Shown: positions 23,882-33,292 of the stretch, one piece after another
How positions within the stretch are numbered: position 1 is the stretch's first letter
Layout of the letters: every line of letters starts with the position of its first letter
Position numbers and translations under genes: made by a program
The notes under the pieces: model-generated
Databases searched by the model: none
Told to the model about the DNA's origin: nothing
Seen by the model: only the letters and a program-made list of their open reading frames with translations
Assembly: GCF_008329965.1 (NCBI RefSeq)
Contig: NZ_CP036150.1
Location: 930,001 to 994,000 of the forward strand
Length of the DNA stretch: 64,000 nt
Direction: 5' to 3'
Origin: Oceanispirochaeta crateris
Lineage (GTDB): Bacteria; Spirochaetota; Spirochaetia; DSM-2461

Positions 23882-25165
23882 TTGTTAGAAACTGCCGATG
23901 AACATTCTATGGGACACTTTCGTTTTTTCGCTGTCAAAAAAAGATGGCGTTCGGTATTCTTAACACTTTTCATCATTTCTGCTCTGATTTTCCAGTTGAT
24001 CATATCCAGGAACAACCAGGCAACCGCCGCTTATGTAGAGAAAAATAATAAAGAGTTATCTACTGTGACCGTTGCTGAGGAGGCTCCCCCCGCCGTTTTG
24101 GAAGTTAAAAATACATATATTCAGTCGGGAAGTTCCCTTTCTTACCACCTGGAATCTAACGGTATTACGGCCAGTGACAGCTCTGCCATCATTGATGCCG
24201 TAAAGGATGTTATAAACCTCAGGCGTCTTCAGGCAGGTCAAAAGGTAGAACTCCATTTTGAGAATCAGTATTTTGCAGGAATTATGATTCCCGTTTCCAT
24301 TGATAAGGATATTCTGGTCAACAGATCGACCAGTTCGGGATTTGAAGTTGTAGAGCAGTACAAAAACCTCCGGTCCTATCCTTCTTCAATCGATGCCGTT
24401 GTGGAATCCAGTCTCTACGGCTCCTGCCTGGACCAGGGTATCCCCGAAAATATCATCATGGAACTCATACAGCTCTACTCTTTTGATGTAGACTTTCAAA
24501 GGGATATCCACAAAGGCGATCAACTGCATGTGACCTTCGAAGTGGTCTATGATGAAGAAGGTACCCCGGTAGATACAGGAAATATTTTGTATACTACCTT
24601 GAAAACCGGCGGTCAGGATCTGGCTATTTACCGTTTTGAAAATTCACAAGGGAAGGCTGATTTCTATAATCCCGAGGGACAGACCGTGCGGAAAACCCTC
24701 CTGAAAACTCCCATTAATGGAGCCTATATTACCTCAGGTTTTGGCCCCAGGGTCAGTCCCATCTCCGGCTATAATTCTGTGCACAAGGGAATAGACTTCG
24801 GTGCTCCCAGGGGAACTCCCATCAAAACATCCGGGGATGGTACAGTCACTTATGCCGGATACAATGACGTGTACGGCAACCATGTGATTGTCCGTCACGT
24901 CAACTCCTATGTGACCCTCTATGCCCACATGTCGGCCTTCGGCCGGGGTATCCGGCGTGGAACTTCTGTTGACCAGGGGCAGGTCATAGGCTATGTGGGG
25001 ACAACCGGTATGTCCACAGGACCCCATCTGCACTACGAAGTGCGCTACAATGGGAGGCAAATCAATCCCGCTTCTGTCAAATTCCCTCCCGGTCATACAT
25101 TGGCGGGAGAAGATGCCCGATTGTATCAGAATCTTCTGAGCAGTTATGAATCATCCCTTCCTTAA
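23882..25165 (+). CDS. M23 family metallopeptidase
   Basis: A 427-residue cell-wall endopeptidase with a single N-terminal membrane anchor (SVFLTLFIISALIFQLIIS at about 21-40). The central part includes a LysM-like and Csd3-type N-domain (SYHLESNGITASDSSAIIDA) that blocks or positions the active site. The C-terminal LytM/M23 domain carries the zinc ligands in HKGIDFGAPRGTPI and HLHYEVRYNG, with GPRVSP and YGNHVIVRH. It cleaves peptidoglycan cross-links during growth or division. The TTG start follows GGAG eight bases upstream; an ATG at 23909 is an alternative. It directly follows hflX. Confidence 0.9.
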   Translation: MLETADEHSMGHFRFFAVKKRWRSVFLTLFIISALIFQLIISRNNQATAAYVEKNNKELSTVTVAEEAPPAVLEVKNTYIQSGSSLSYHLESNGITASDSSAIIDAVKDVINLRRLQAGQKVELHFENQYFAGIMIPVSIDKDILVNRSTSSGFEVVEQYKNLRSYPSSIDAVVESSLYGSCLDQGIPENIIMELIQLYSFDVDFQRDIHKGDQLHVTFEVVYDEEGTPVDTGNILYTTLKTGGQDLAIYRFENSQGKADFYNPEGQTVRKTLLKTPINGAYITSGFGPRVSPISGYNSVHKGIDFGAPRGTPIKTSGDGTVTYAGYNDVYGNHVIVRHVNSYVTLYAHMSAFGRGIRRGTSVDQGQVIGYVGTTGMSTGPHLHYEVRYNGRQINPASVKFPPGHTLAGEDARLYQNLLSSYESSLP

Positions 25166-25188
25166 TCGTGCAAAAAAAAAGGTACACA

Positions 25189-25217
25189 TTGTTTTGTCCT
25201 ATACCTGGAGATATAAT
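25189..25217 (+). promoter_or_regulatory. Predicted promoter of the FecR-lipoprotein cluster
   Basis: TTGTTT (25189-25194) and a perfect TATAAT (25212-25217) are separated by 17 bases. The -10 box ends six bases before the ATG at 25224, so the transcript is predicted to start at or next to that start codon. Confidence 0.5.
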
Positions 25218-25223
25218 TAAGTT

Positions 25224-25682
25224 ATGAAGTATTTTAAACCCCTCTTTTTAGTCACTGTATTAGCGCTTTTGGCATCCTGTGCCGGTTTTAGGCCGGGAAT
25301 TGCAGATGATGATGCATTGGGCATCATCGAGAGTCTAAACGGCTCTCAGGCGGATGTTCTGATTGAATCATCGCTTTTGCCCTTTGTCTTTGACAGTGAA
25401 ATCCTGGATTCGGATACTCAGCTGCGCCGTCTCTGGAACGGTCTGATTGATGCCGGATACATTCTGGATGATCCCGTAGTTGTCAGCCGACGTCCAGTTT
25501 TGCCCTCGGATGCCCTGATCTTCTCCGAAAATTGGGAGATCCAAACCTATTTCAATAATCTTTTGACCAGTGAAGACAGTTTTGTAGAGATACAAGCTGC
25601 TGGACAAAGGGTCTATATGGTCCTCCGTTCCGGGAAGAAGGGCCATGTTTCCATTCTGGCCTGGAAAGGAGTCCAATCATGA
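25224..25682 (+). CDS. Small lipoprotein of unknown function
   Basis: A 152-residue predicted lipoprotein with signal peptide MKYFKPLFLVTVLALLASC (Cys 19). The mature part, roughly alpha/beta, contains DDDALGIIESLNGSQADVLI and ENWEIQTYFNNLLTSEDSFV; it is not a family I recognise. Its stop overlaps the FecR gene start (ATGA). The weak SD (GGAG thirteen bases away) and the TATAAT placement suggest a leaderless mRNA. It may be a chaperone or membrane partner of the FecR-like protein. Confidence 0.7.
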   Translation: MKYFKPLFLVTVLALLASCAGFRPGIADDDALGIIESLNGSQADVLIESSLLPFVFDSEILDSDTQLRRLWNGLIDAGYILDDPVVVSRRPVLPSDALIFSENWEIQTYFNNLLTSEDSFVEIQAAGQRVYMVLRSGKKGHVSILAWKGVQS

Positions 25683-26692
25683 AAAAAATTCTTCTAATCC
25701 TCCTGTTCTCCAGCCTTTGTTTGGCTTCCCTCTTCGCTTTAGAGGGAGAAATCGTCTTTGTGGACGGCACGGTTGACCTTAAATCATCCTCGGGCGGCCT
25801 GGATTACGCCGACATCGGCATGATGGTCGAGACGGGCGATTCCATCATCACCGGATATGACGGCTATGCCGAACTGGAGATGGAAGACGGCTCAGTTGTG
25901 AAAGTCAATGAAGATTCCATCTTCAAGCTTGCCTCAGTCCAGACCGACAGGGGCAGTAGAAACAACTTTCAACTGGTATTGGGGTCTGCGGGGTACAAGT
26001 TTACCAAGGCCATGAGGGATGAGGAGCCGACCATTTCGACTCCTTCCACCGTGTGCGGCCTCAGAGGCACCGAGTTTACCGTCCTCGCTGGTATTGATGG
26101 CTCCGCCCTGTATGTTGTAGATGAGGGTAGTGTGGCCGTCAGCTCCAAGGGTGAAGAGGTTCAGCTGGAAGCCGAAGAGGGTGTGAGAGTCAACGCCGGG
26201 GAAGCTCCCGGGGAAGTCTTTGAGGTGCTCCGGGGACAGGTGGATTACAGCGGATTCTTGGCAGAATCGGAAGAAGCCTTCTTGAATAATCCTGCCACAA
26301 CCGTATTTTTGATGACCGACCAGCTTTTGGAATACGCCGACGAGGCGGACAAGTTTGAGGCCCTGTTTCAGGCCCAGCTGGAAGCAGTGACGGGTTTGCG
26401 TGATAGGATGAAAGAGATGGAGGACGCAGAAAGAAAGGCCTTTTACAAGGAGACTGTTTTTGCTGAGGAAGTGAAGGTTTCGGGGATGAAGCAGAATGTC
26501 CGCTACTACGCGGTTTCATCTAAATATCTGAGACGTTACGTCATTGCCACCATGTTTGTGGAGATGAAGATACGGTACATTCTGGACCAGGAAAATCCCG
26601 ATTATTTGGACTTTATGAACGCCTACAACCAGTTTGCGGACCTGTACGAGACGAGGATTGTCCCCTACCTGGTTGATGCGGATATCTACTAG
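25679..26692 (+). CDS. FecR domain-containing exported protein
   Basis: A 337-residue secreted or periplasmic protein. The signal peptide (MKKILLILLFSSLCLASLFA) is followed at about 25-150 by a FecR-type beta domain (VFVDGTVDLKSSSGGLDYAD, EDGSVVKVNEDSIFKL, TPSTVCGLRGTEFTVLAG). The C-terminal 140 residues are alpha-helical with no recognised domain. Unlike classical FecR it has no cytoplasmic anti-sigma domain or membrane helix, so it is not an iron-signal regulator; FecR-like domains of this kind in spirochaetes probably bind carbohydrates or proteins in the envelope. It overlaps the upstream lipoprotein and is followed 18 bases later by another. Confidence 0.82.
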   Translation: MKKILLILLFSSLCLASLFALEGEIVFVDGTVDLKSSSGGLDYADIGMMVETGDSIITGYDGYAELEMEDGSVVKVNEDSIFKLASVQTDRGSRNNFQLVLGSAGYKFTKAMRDEEPTISTPSTVCGLRGTEFTVLAGIDGSALYVVDEGSVAVSSKGEEVQLEAEEGVRVNAGEAPGEVFEVLRGQVDYSGFLAESEEAFLNNPATTVFLMTDQLLEYADEADKFEALFQAQLEAVTGLRDRMKEMEDAERKAFYKETVFAEEVKVSGMKQNVRYYAVSSKYLRRYVIATMFVEMKIRYILDQENPDYLDFMNAYNQFADLYETRIVPYLVDADIY

Positions 26693-26710
26693 AACTTTAA
26701 GGAGTTGAAT

Positions 26711-27154
26711 ATGCTTAAAAATACTTTGAAAATAGCCGGCGCGGCCTTTTTAGTCCTTATGTTTTTTGGATGTGACCTTCTGGACGAAGCGGCAACATAT
26801 TCCATCACTGAGAGGATTGAAGCCTTTGAGGATACCCTCAACGATGGGGATTATAGCAATCTAAAGACACATTTTCATCCTGCAATGGAAAGTTATGATA
26901 CCTATCTGAAAGAAGAAGTTTTTTCTTCTGGTCCTTTAAGTTCAGGAAACGCTCCTTTTAATTTTGAACTTTTAGCTACCACTGATGGAAGTGGTGATGA
27001 TAAGACCGCCTCCGGTACCCTTACACATCTTAACTTAGACGATGGTCTGTTTACAGCTACCATGCGTGAAGATGGGGATGATAACTGGAAAATTTATGAT
27101 ATGACTATCACTGTTGATGATTATCCATATTTAATTAAGGGGCTGAGCGAATAA
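26711..27154 (+). CDS. Small lipoprotein of unknown function
   Basis: A 147-residue predicted lipoprotein: MLKNTLKIAGAAFLVLMFFGC, with the Cys about 21 residues in. The mature part has an NTF2-like look (ERIEAFEDTLNDGDYSNLKT, then a beta-rich end with DDNWKIYDMTITVDDYPYLI), typical of small solvent-exposed folds that bind ligands; this is a fold impression only. The ATG at 26711 lies six bases after GGAG. It is the last gene before the strong hairpin at 27163. Confidence 0.7.
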   Translation: MLKNTLKIAGAAFLVLMFFGCDLLDEAATYSITERIEAFEDTLNDGDYSNLKTHFHPAMESYDTYLKEEVFSSGPLSSGNAPFNFELLATTDGSGDDKTASGTLTHLNLDDGLFTATMREDGDDNWKIYDMTITVDDYPYLIKGLSE

Positions 27155-27162
27155 TCCATCTC

Positions 27163-27184
27163 TGCCGCCGGTGTCCCGGCGGCA
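27163..27184 (+). terminator. Strong GC hairpin after the lipoprotein cluster
   Basis: TGCCGCCGG/CCGGCGGCA pairs perfectly over nine bases with a TGTC loop. No T-run follows (the next bases are ATGCGTAC), so it may protect the mRNA 3' end or act with Rho rather than as a standard intrinsic terminator. Confidence 0.5.
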
Positions 27185-27309
27185 ATGCGTACTAATTTAC
27201 TTATAGATCACTAAGCGATCCTCTGTTCATATCCCCTGTTTTATGATATTCTTGGTTACTAAAAAACGCTCGAGAAGAGCATTCAGATGAATATCACCAG
27301 GAGTATCAC

Positions 27310-27942
27310 GTGGATATTGAAATACTACCGGCGGGTCCTATACAGACCAATGCCTACCTTATAATTAACAAATCGACTCAAGAAGTCATTGCCGTAGATG
27401 CCGGTCCCGATGCTTTTGAAATGATTCAGGGTGAGTTGGCAAAGAACCAGTGGCAGTTAAAAGCCCTGCTAATCACCCATCCCCATTGGGACCACATCCT
27501 GGATGTTTACAAATTTGTGGAGGCAGGAATTCCTGTCTATTCTCACAAAACAGCCGTTTCTGAGATTGAACATCCCGATTCCCAAAAAGCCATGGCCATC
27601 CCGGGGTTGAAATTCATTCCCGGTAAGGTCGATACAGTGCTGTCTCATGATGAAACATTGAACCTTTGCGGTTTTAGGATCGAAGTGAGAGACACTCCCG
27701 GACACTGTCCCGGGTCTCTTATCTTCTATTTTCCCGACGGAGGTTGCTGTTTCACAGGAGATGTCATTTTTGACAGCTCTGTGGGACGTACAGACCTTCC
27801 AGGAGGGGATGGGGAGGCCCTGAAGAGGTCCATTCTCAACCAGGTCTATACCCTGCCGGATGAAACAATCCTTTATCCCGGACACGGATCATCCACATTG
27901 GTTGGTAAAGAAAAGATCAGCAATCCCTTTATTACAGCATAG
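27310..27942 (+). CDS. MBL-fold metallohydrolase, glyoxalase II-like
   Basis: A 210-residue metallo-beta-lactamase fold hydrolase. It begins EILPAGPIQTNAYLI and carries the THPHWDHILD metal motif (residues about 56-65), GHCPGSLIFYFPDG with the next His, then TGDVIFDSSVGRTDLPGGD (Asp bridge) and YPGHGSSTLVGKEK with the last His. This is the glyoxalase II/YcbL group, which hydrolyses thioesters such as S-lactoylglutathione or persulfide-type substrates. The start is GTG with AGGAG six bases upstream. It precedes metA by nine bases, suggesting one transcript. Confidence 0.88.
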   Translation: MDIEILPAGPIQTNAYLIINKSTQEVIAVDAGPDAFEMIQGELAKNQWQLKALLITHPHWDHILDVYKFVEAGIPVYSHKTAVSEIEHPDSQKAMAIPGLKFIPGKVDTVLSHDETLNLCGFRIEVRDTPGHCPGSLIFYFPDGGCCFTGDVIFDSSVGRTDLPGGDGEALKRSILNQVYTLPDETILYPGHGSSTLVGKEKISNPFITA

Positions 27943-27951
27943 GAGGAGATC

Positions 27952-28866
27952 ATGCCAGTAAGAATACCCGATAAACTCCCGGCAACGGATATACTCAACA
28001 GTGAAAACATATTTGTCATGACCGAAACCAGGGCCATGCAGCAGGATATTCGATCTCTTAAGATCCTGATCCTGAACCTGATGCCCTTAAAGATCACAAC
28101 AGAAACACATTTGCTGCGCCTGCTGTCCAATAGTCCCCTCCAGGTGGAGGTTGATTTGATACAGCCGGCGACCCATACGAGCCGTAACACTCCGGAAGAA
28201 CATCTCGAGGTGTTTTACAGGACCTTTGATGAAATCAAATCCAAAAAATATGACGGATTGATCGTGACCGGTGCGCCCGTTGAAACCATGGAATTTGAAG
28301 AGGTCAATTACTGGGATGAAATCACAAGTATCTTAGAATGGTCTAAAACCAATGTAACCTCCACTCTTCACATCTGCTGGGGCGCCCAGGCCGGGCTCTA
28401 TTACCACTATGGTGTTAAAAAGCATTCCATAAAGACAAAAATGTCCGGTGTATTCTGCCATCAGCTGAATGATAGAAATGTGCCTCTTGTTCGGGGCTTT
28501 GATGACAATTTTCTGGCTCCCCATTCAAGGCACACAGAGGTCAGACGGGAAGACATTGAAGGAATCGATCGGCTTAAAATCGTGTCTGAATCGGATGAAG
28601 CGGGCATCTATATCGTTCTGGATGAAGAAGGCAAGCAGATCTATGTGACAGGCCATTCGGAATACGATCCTCTGACACTGAAAGAGGAGTATGAGCGGGA
28701 TCTGGCCAAGGGGATGAACCCCGTTGTTCCCCGAAATTATTTTCCCAATGACGATCCTTCTCAGGAACCCAATGTCAGCTGGCGCAGTCATGCCAATTTG
28801 CTCTTTTCAAACTGGCTGAACTATTATGTCTATCAGGTCACACCCTATAATCTGGAAGATATTTAA
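27952..28866 (+). CDS. metAA: Homoserine O-acetyltransferase, MetA family
   Basis: A 304-residue enzyme catalysing the first committed step of methionine synthesis, acylation of homoserine. The MetA family's catalytic triad is in place: Cys142 (HICWGAQAG), His235 (VTGHSEYDP) and Glu237. The acyl-CoA specificity residue is Glu111 ([15 protein letters not shown]); Gly at this position selects succinyl-CoA and Glu selects acetyl-CoA, as published for this family. I therefore call acetyltransferase rather than succinyltransferase. AGGAGG lies eight bases upstream of the ATG. A homocysteine methyltransferase gene at 33942 serves the same pathway. Confidence 0.92.
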   Translation: MPVRIPDKLPATDILNSENIFVMTETRAMQQDIRSLKILILNLMPLKITTETHLLRLLSNSPLQVEVDLIQPATHTSRNTPEEHLEVFYRTFDEIKSKKYDGLIVTGAPVETMEFEEVNYWDEITSILEWSKTNVTSTLHICWGAQAGLYYHYGVKKHSIKTKMSGVFCHQLNDRNVPLVRGFDDNFLAPHSRHTEVRREDIEGIDRLKIVSESDEAGIYIVLDEEGKQIYVTGHSEYDPLTLKEEYERDLAKGMNPVVPRNYFPNDDPSQEPNVSWRSHANLLFSNWLNYYVYQVTPYNLEDI

Positions 28867-28894
28867 GTCTGATTCCTCCTTTGGAAGGATAATC

Positions 28895-31219
28895 TCAGCT
28901 TTTACGGCTCCGATTGATCTCCCTCTTACAGTAGGATTTTAGAAAATATACACCCAGTAGAATGTCTGTGTGCTGCGGTTCTACCCCTTTTTCAACACGG
29001 AATCTCTCCAGCCTATTGTATAGATGAGACCCCAGATACAGGAGGCTGTCCTTCTTCTTCAAAAAGGAGTCGGCTTCCTCGGGTTTCCCCTTGTAGCCCA
29101 TGATTTCCAGCTTTCTAAATATCAAGTTGAGGATAATGGTGTACATTTTTGAGAAACTCTGGGAGTATTCGTGCCTGAAGTAGGTTTCTTCCACCAAGGG
29201 GAGGCTGTCCCTGATGATATGGCTCACATAACCGGAATCCAAATTGGATAGTCTCTTTAATCTTGTGTATACGTCTTTGAAGAGGTTGGATATGGCCTTG
29301 TCCCTGTTTTCCTGGGTGCCTGTGACACAGCGGTAAAACCCACCGGGATCTCCTATGATATTCCCAAGGGATATGGAGAGCTGATTTTTGAGCACCTTGT
29401 TGCTTGTCTGTTCCCACAAATTCATAATCTCTTCGACTGCTTCGAGTTTGTTCTGCTGGGCAATTCCCTGGGCGCTGGAAACCTTGACCCTTTGGGAGCG
29501 GTTTTCCCTTATGATCTGCTTCAGGGCTTTCACAGATTCCTCACTCCTGAGTTTTCCCAGAGCCAGGGCGGATTCTTCCTGGAGCTCTTCATCTCCCGTA
29601 TAAAGGGCATCCACCAGGTAGGGTATGGCCGTTAAATCCTGCATGATTCCCAGGGCCGCCGCTGTTTCCGGTCTCACAAGAGATTCCGGATTGTTGAGGT
29701 GCTGAATCAGGACATCCCTGGCTTCGGGGGTTCCGATGCGGCCCATGGCATAAACGGCCTCTTCTCTTACAGATCTCACAGGGTCGTCCAAACGGCTTTT
29801 TACTTCCTCGAAGGCCAGTATTCCCGATTTGCTTTTCACGTCCTTGAGGGCCTTACGAACCCTGTCGGGCCTGACCGTACCCGAGAGGGTCGTCAGCTGG
29901 GCATAGGTCCTGTAGACCGAAGGCGTTGTGATAAGGGAGAAAATCTGGTCCAAACGGGCCGTTTCGGGGCTGTTGATTCTGCTGAAAATGAGAAAACTCA
30001 GGGCTGTCATGGCCAGTGTACTCATGACGGTGAGGTTTAGACTGCCCGTATTTTCCATAATGAATCCACCAAGGAGGTTTCCCATGGACCCGATGATGCC
30101 CAAGAGAGCCCAGTACCAGGCCACATAAGCCGTTCTGTTTTTGGATGGAACGAGGGCCAGCATCATCTGATTAATTCCTTCCCAGAAGGCAGGTGCGAAT
30201 ATACCCGTCCAAATGGATATGAGGGGCAGTATTATGGTGTAGTTATCCGGTCTTAAAATGAGATACAAGGGATAGCAGAGGGGATGAAGGAGCCCCAAAA
30301 GGACAATGGGTTTCTGTCCCATCCTGTCCATCATCATACCCCAGAAGGGAGCGATGACCATCCAGGTCAGCTGAGAGATGAGAAACATGATCCCCAGCCA
30401 TATATTGGGAGCCCCCACGGTTCTGGGACTCGTAATATGGGGTGCCAGGAAGGGAGCGGCAATGAATATACTGAGGACTGAAAAACCCGTTACCAGAGCA
30501 AAGAGGATAAAGGTCTTATTCTTGACGGGTTCCATGAGTGTGCACAGCGCAAAGGTCTTTTTCTCATGGGCATTCACCGGTTCGGGGACGGCAATATGCA
30601 GGAGGATATCCGCCACACCCAATAGTCCCACGACAAAATAGATGAGGCCGTAGATGAGGAAAATATTCACCGAAAAATGGTCCAGCAGCCATGTGGCCGA
30701 AAAGAAAAAGATGATGTTCATCAGCTGTGCCAGACTGGAGCGTTTTCCAAAATAACTGGATCTGGATTTTTCGGGGATGAGGGCGCTGATCCAGGTCCAC
30801 CATCCCGAACCGGAAATATTGCCCATGGCATAGGTCAAGATAAGAGATACAGTCATGACAGCCCACAGGGCAATGGTTTTATCACCCCCCCAGTAGACAT
30901 ATAGGGCTGCTGCGGAGATAAAAAACGCGGAGGATCTTGAAAGAATTGTCGTAATAATCCAAACAGGCTTGATGCGGTCGGTCCGGGAGTAGAGGTAGAT
31001 GGCACCCAGGTGAAATAGACCGGCCATGTTCAAGATGGCCACAAAGGTCCCCAGCTGCTGATCCGTCGCATGGAGGTAGTTCCTGATCATAACCGTCAAA
31101 ATCTGCTGGGGCTGACAGAAAATAAACCAGACGGAACCAAGGCCTCCCGCTATAAGAGAGATCCTGAGAGACCGCTCCAGACGGGCAGAAGTGATTCTTT
31201 TTCCCTGGTAGTCAATCAA
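28895..31219 (-). CDS. MFS transporter fused to C-terminal HEAT repeats
   Basis: A 774-residue protein in two parts. Residues 1-420 make a 12-helix major facilitator transporter, beginning LRISLIAGGLGSVWFIFCQP and including the loop WGMMMDRMGQKPIVLLG. Residues about 450-650 are HEAT or armadillo-like repeats: LDDPVRSVREEAVYAMGRIG, LNNPESLVRPETAAALGIMQ and EESALALGKLRSEESVKALK. The last 120 residues are alpha-helical and unidentified. Such an arrangement would put a protein-binding arm in the cytoplasm to regulate transport. The start is TTG with GGAGGA seven bases upstream. The gene stands alone between metA (convergent) and the helicase gene. Confidence 0.82.
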   Translation of the reverse strand: MIDYQGKRITSARLERSLRISLIAGGLGSVWFIFCQPQQILTVMIRNYLHATDQQLGTFVAILNMAGLFHLGAIYLYSRTDRIKPVWIITTILSRSSAFFISAAALYVYWGGDKTIALWAVMTVSLILTYAMGNISGSGWWTWISALIPEKSRSSYFGKRSSLAQLMNIIFFFSATWLLDHFSVNIFLIYGLIYFVVGLLGVADILLHIAVPEPVNAHEKKTFALCTLMEPVKNKTFILFALVTGFSVLSIFIAAPFLAPHITSPRTVGAPNIWLGIMFLISQLTWMVIAPFWGMMMDRMGQKPIVLLGLLHPLCYPLYLILRPDNYTIILPLISIWTGIFAPAFWEGINQMMLALVPSKNRTAYVAWYWALLGIIGSMGNLLGGFIMENTGSLNLTVMSTLAMTALSFLIFSRINSPETARLDQIFSLITTPSVYRTYAQLTTLSGTVRPDRVRKALKDVKSKSGILAFEEVKSRLDDPVRSVREEAVYAMGRIGTPEARDVLIQHLNNPESLVRPETAAALGIMQDLTAIPYLVDALYTGDEELQEESALALGKLRSEESVKALKQIIRENRSQRVKVSSAQGIAQQNKLEAVEEIMNLWEQTSNKVLKNQLSISLGNIIGDPGGFYRCVTGTQENRDKAISNLFKDVYTRLKRLSNLDSGYVSHIIRDSLPLVEETYFRHEYSQSFSKMYTIILNLIFRKLEIMGYKGKPEEADSFLKKKDSLLYLGSHLYNRLERFRVEKGVEPQHTDILLGVYFLKSYCKREINRSRKS

Positions 31220-31262
31220 TGTATGTTCCTCCGGCGGTATCCTGACTTAGTTTTTCAGCTTA

Positions 31263-33257
31263 TCACTTCCAGGGAAGACGGGCAAAATATTTTTTAGCCT
31301 CATCGGCATCTTCCACATCCACTTCCATTTCCATCTCTTCCAGAAGATCTCCTGGAATCTCTTCCAGGAAGGGTGATGGGCCAGAGTCGATCATCTCACG
31401 CATCTGTTTCCGCTTCATGCAGGATGTGATAAAGAGTTTTTTCCGGGCTCTGGTAATGGCCACATAGAAGAGACGGCGCTCCTCTTCCATATTCAGAGGG
31501 TCTTCTGCCACAGCCCTGGCATGAGGAATGATGTCGCGCTCTACACCTGCCAGGAATACCACATCAAATTCCAGGCCCTTGGAGGCATGGATGGTCATCA
31601 GATTCACCTTTCCCGCATCTTCATCATCCATTTCATCCCGGGTAACCAGAGTGATCCGGTTGATCCATTTCTGAAGGCTTGGATTTAGATTATCGGGATT
31701 CTTTTCCCAGCGGGACATGAACTCCAGGAACATCCCGATATTGTCGTATTTCCATTTGGCGACCTTGTCGTTATTGGCATGCTCATGAAGCAGGTAGTCC
31801 CAGTATCCAATTTCTTCCACAAGTTCCTGAGCCGTTGCCGCCAGGGCCTTGGATTCGCTAAACCTCTCCCTAAAGTCTTCGATGATCTCCATAAATTCAG
31901 CCAAACCGCCCCGGAGCTGGCTGCTGATGCCCGAATCGGCCGCAAATAGGAGGGCCGTCAGGGAGGAATACATGGACTCTCCCCGTTCCTGAGCCAGGTT
32001 TACCAGGGTTTCCAGGGCCTTTTTTCCAACACCCCTGCGGGGAGTGTTGATGATGCGCATGAGGTTTACATCATCATCGGGATTGTTGATGACCCTGAAG
32101 TAGGCAATGATGTCTCTGATTTCGGCTCTCTGAAAAAAACTGGTTCCTCCCGACATGGAGTAGGGAATATTATGGTTTAAAAGAGCATCCTCAACGGCCT
32201 TACTCAGGCTGTTCGTCCTGATCAATATGCCGAATTGATCATATTTCATATGATCCTGCATCCTGAGAGAAGCAATAGTGGAGGCGATAAACTCTCCCTC
32301 TTCCCGGTCATCCTCGGGAAGGCAGTGTTTGATGGTCATCTCATTGTGAGTCAGTTCAGTCCACAGCTCTTTCAGCTTCCTATTGGTATTGTTGGCGATG
32401 ACCGCATTGGCCGCCTTCAAGATAACCCCGGTAGAGCGGTAATTCCTTTCCAGTTTGATTTCAAGCAGCTCGGGGAAGTCCTTTTCAAACTGAAGGATAT
32501 TGCCGTAGTTGGCGCCGCGCCAGGAATAAATGGACTGGTCATCGTCGCCTACACAGCAGATATTACGGTGCTTTGAGGACAGGAGCTGGAGCATTCTATA
32601 CTGTATGGAAGAGGTGTCCTGAAACTCATCTACCATGATGTAGCGGTATTTATCCTGATACTTTTCTAAAATTTCCGGACGTTTCTCCAAAAGACGGATG
32701 GGTTTGACAATGAGATCATCAAAGTCCACCGCATTGTAAATTCTCATATGGTCTTCATATTCGATGTACAGAGGCTTGTGCTGATCGTTGGTGTTGTCCC
32801 AGCTGATGCGCTCGGTTTTGATGGAGGAGAACATATTTCCCAGTTCCATAAGCTCAGGCGTCTCATATTTGAGCTTCAGTTCTCTGGCGGCCTCCTTGAG
32901 ACAGGCCAACTTATCATTGGTATCATAAATGGAAAAATTGGGTCTGAATCCCATGTCCTTGTAGTGCTCCCGGAGGATCTTGACTCCAAAGGCATGAAAG
33001 GTGGACAGGGTCAGATTGGTGAGTTTCTTACCGGTGATATTCTTGACGCGCTCTTCCATTTCACTGGCGGCCTTATTTGTAAAGGTGAGGGCCAGAATGT
33101 TGGATTGATGAATCCCGTGATTGAGCATGTTGGCAATACGGGTCGTAATCACACCTGTTTTGCCACTGCCGGCACCGGCGATAATCAAAAGAGCTCCGTC
33201 TATTGTATCGACAGCAAGTTTTTGTTCTGGGTTTAGTTGGATTGAGTTTAAATTCAC
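31263..33257 (-). CDS. ATP-dependent DNA helicase UvrD/PcrA/Rep family
   Basis: A 664-residue superfamily 1A helicase that unwinds 3' to 5' in repair and replication restart. The motifs are complete and ordered: AGAGSGKTGVITTRIANML (Walker A), MVDEFQDTSSIQYRMLQ (II), GDDDQSIYSWRGANYGN (III), LERNYRSTGVIL (IV), TIHASKGLEFDVVFLAG (V) and EEERRLFYVAITRARKKLFI (VI). The C-terminus is short and acidic. At 664 residues it is nearer to Rep than to UvrD, so no single symbol is given. It is a single gene with its own start in the intergenic space. Confidence 0.95.
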   Translation of the reverse strand: MNLNSIQLNPEQKLAVDTIDGALLIIAGAGSGKTGVITTRIANMLNHGIHQSNILALTFTNKAASEMEERVKNITGKKLTNLTLSTFHAFGVKILREHYKDMGFRPNFSIYDTNDKLACLKEAARELKLKYETPELMELGNMFSSIKTERISWDNTNDQHKPLYIEYEDHMRIYNAVDFDDLIVKPIRLLEKRPEILEKYQDKYRYIMVDEFQDTSSIQYRMLQLLSSKHRNICCVGDDDQSIYSWRGANYGNILQFEKDFPELLEIKLERNYRSTGVILKAANAVIANNTNRKLKELWTELTHNEMTIKHCLPEDDREEGEFIASTIASLRMQDHMKYDQFGILIRTNSLSKAVEDALLNHNIPYSMSGGTSFFQRAEIRDIIAYFRVINNPDDDVNLMRIINTPRRGVGKKALETLVNLAQERGESMYSSLTALLFAADSGISSQLRGGLAEFMEIIEDFRERFSESKALAATAQELVEEIGYWDYLLHEHANNDKVAKWKYDNIGMFLEFMSRWEKNPDNLNPSLQKWINRITLVTRDEMDDEDAGKVNLMTIHASKGLEFDVVFLAGVERDIIPHARAVAEDPLNMEEERRLFYVAITRARKKLFITSCMKRKQMREMIDSGPSPFLEEIPGDLLEEMEMEVDVEDADEAKKYFARLPWK

Positions 33258-33292
33258 TTCAGAAAATCCTTAATGATCAGTAGATTCTGTCT

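Noticed and set aside
27185-27309. SAM-type riboswitch before the MBL-metA pair
   Set aside because: No riboswitch-like multi-helix layout or terminator/antiterminator pair was seen in the leader.
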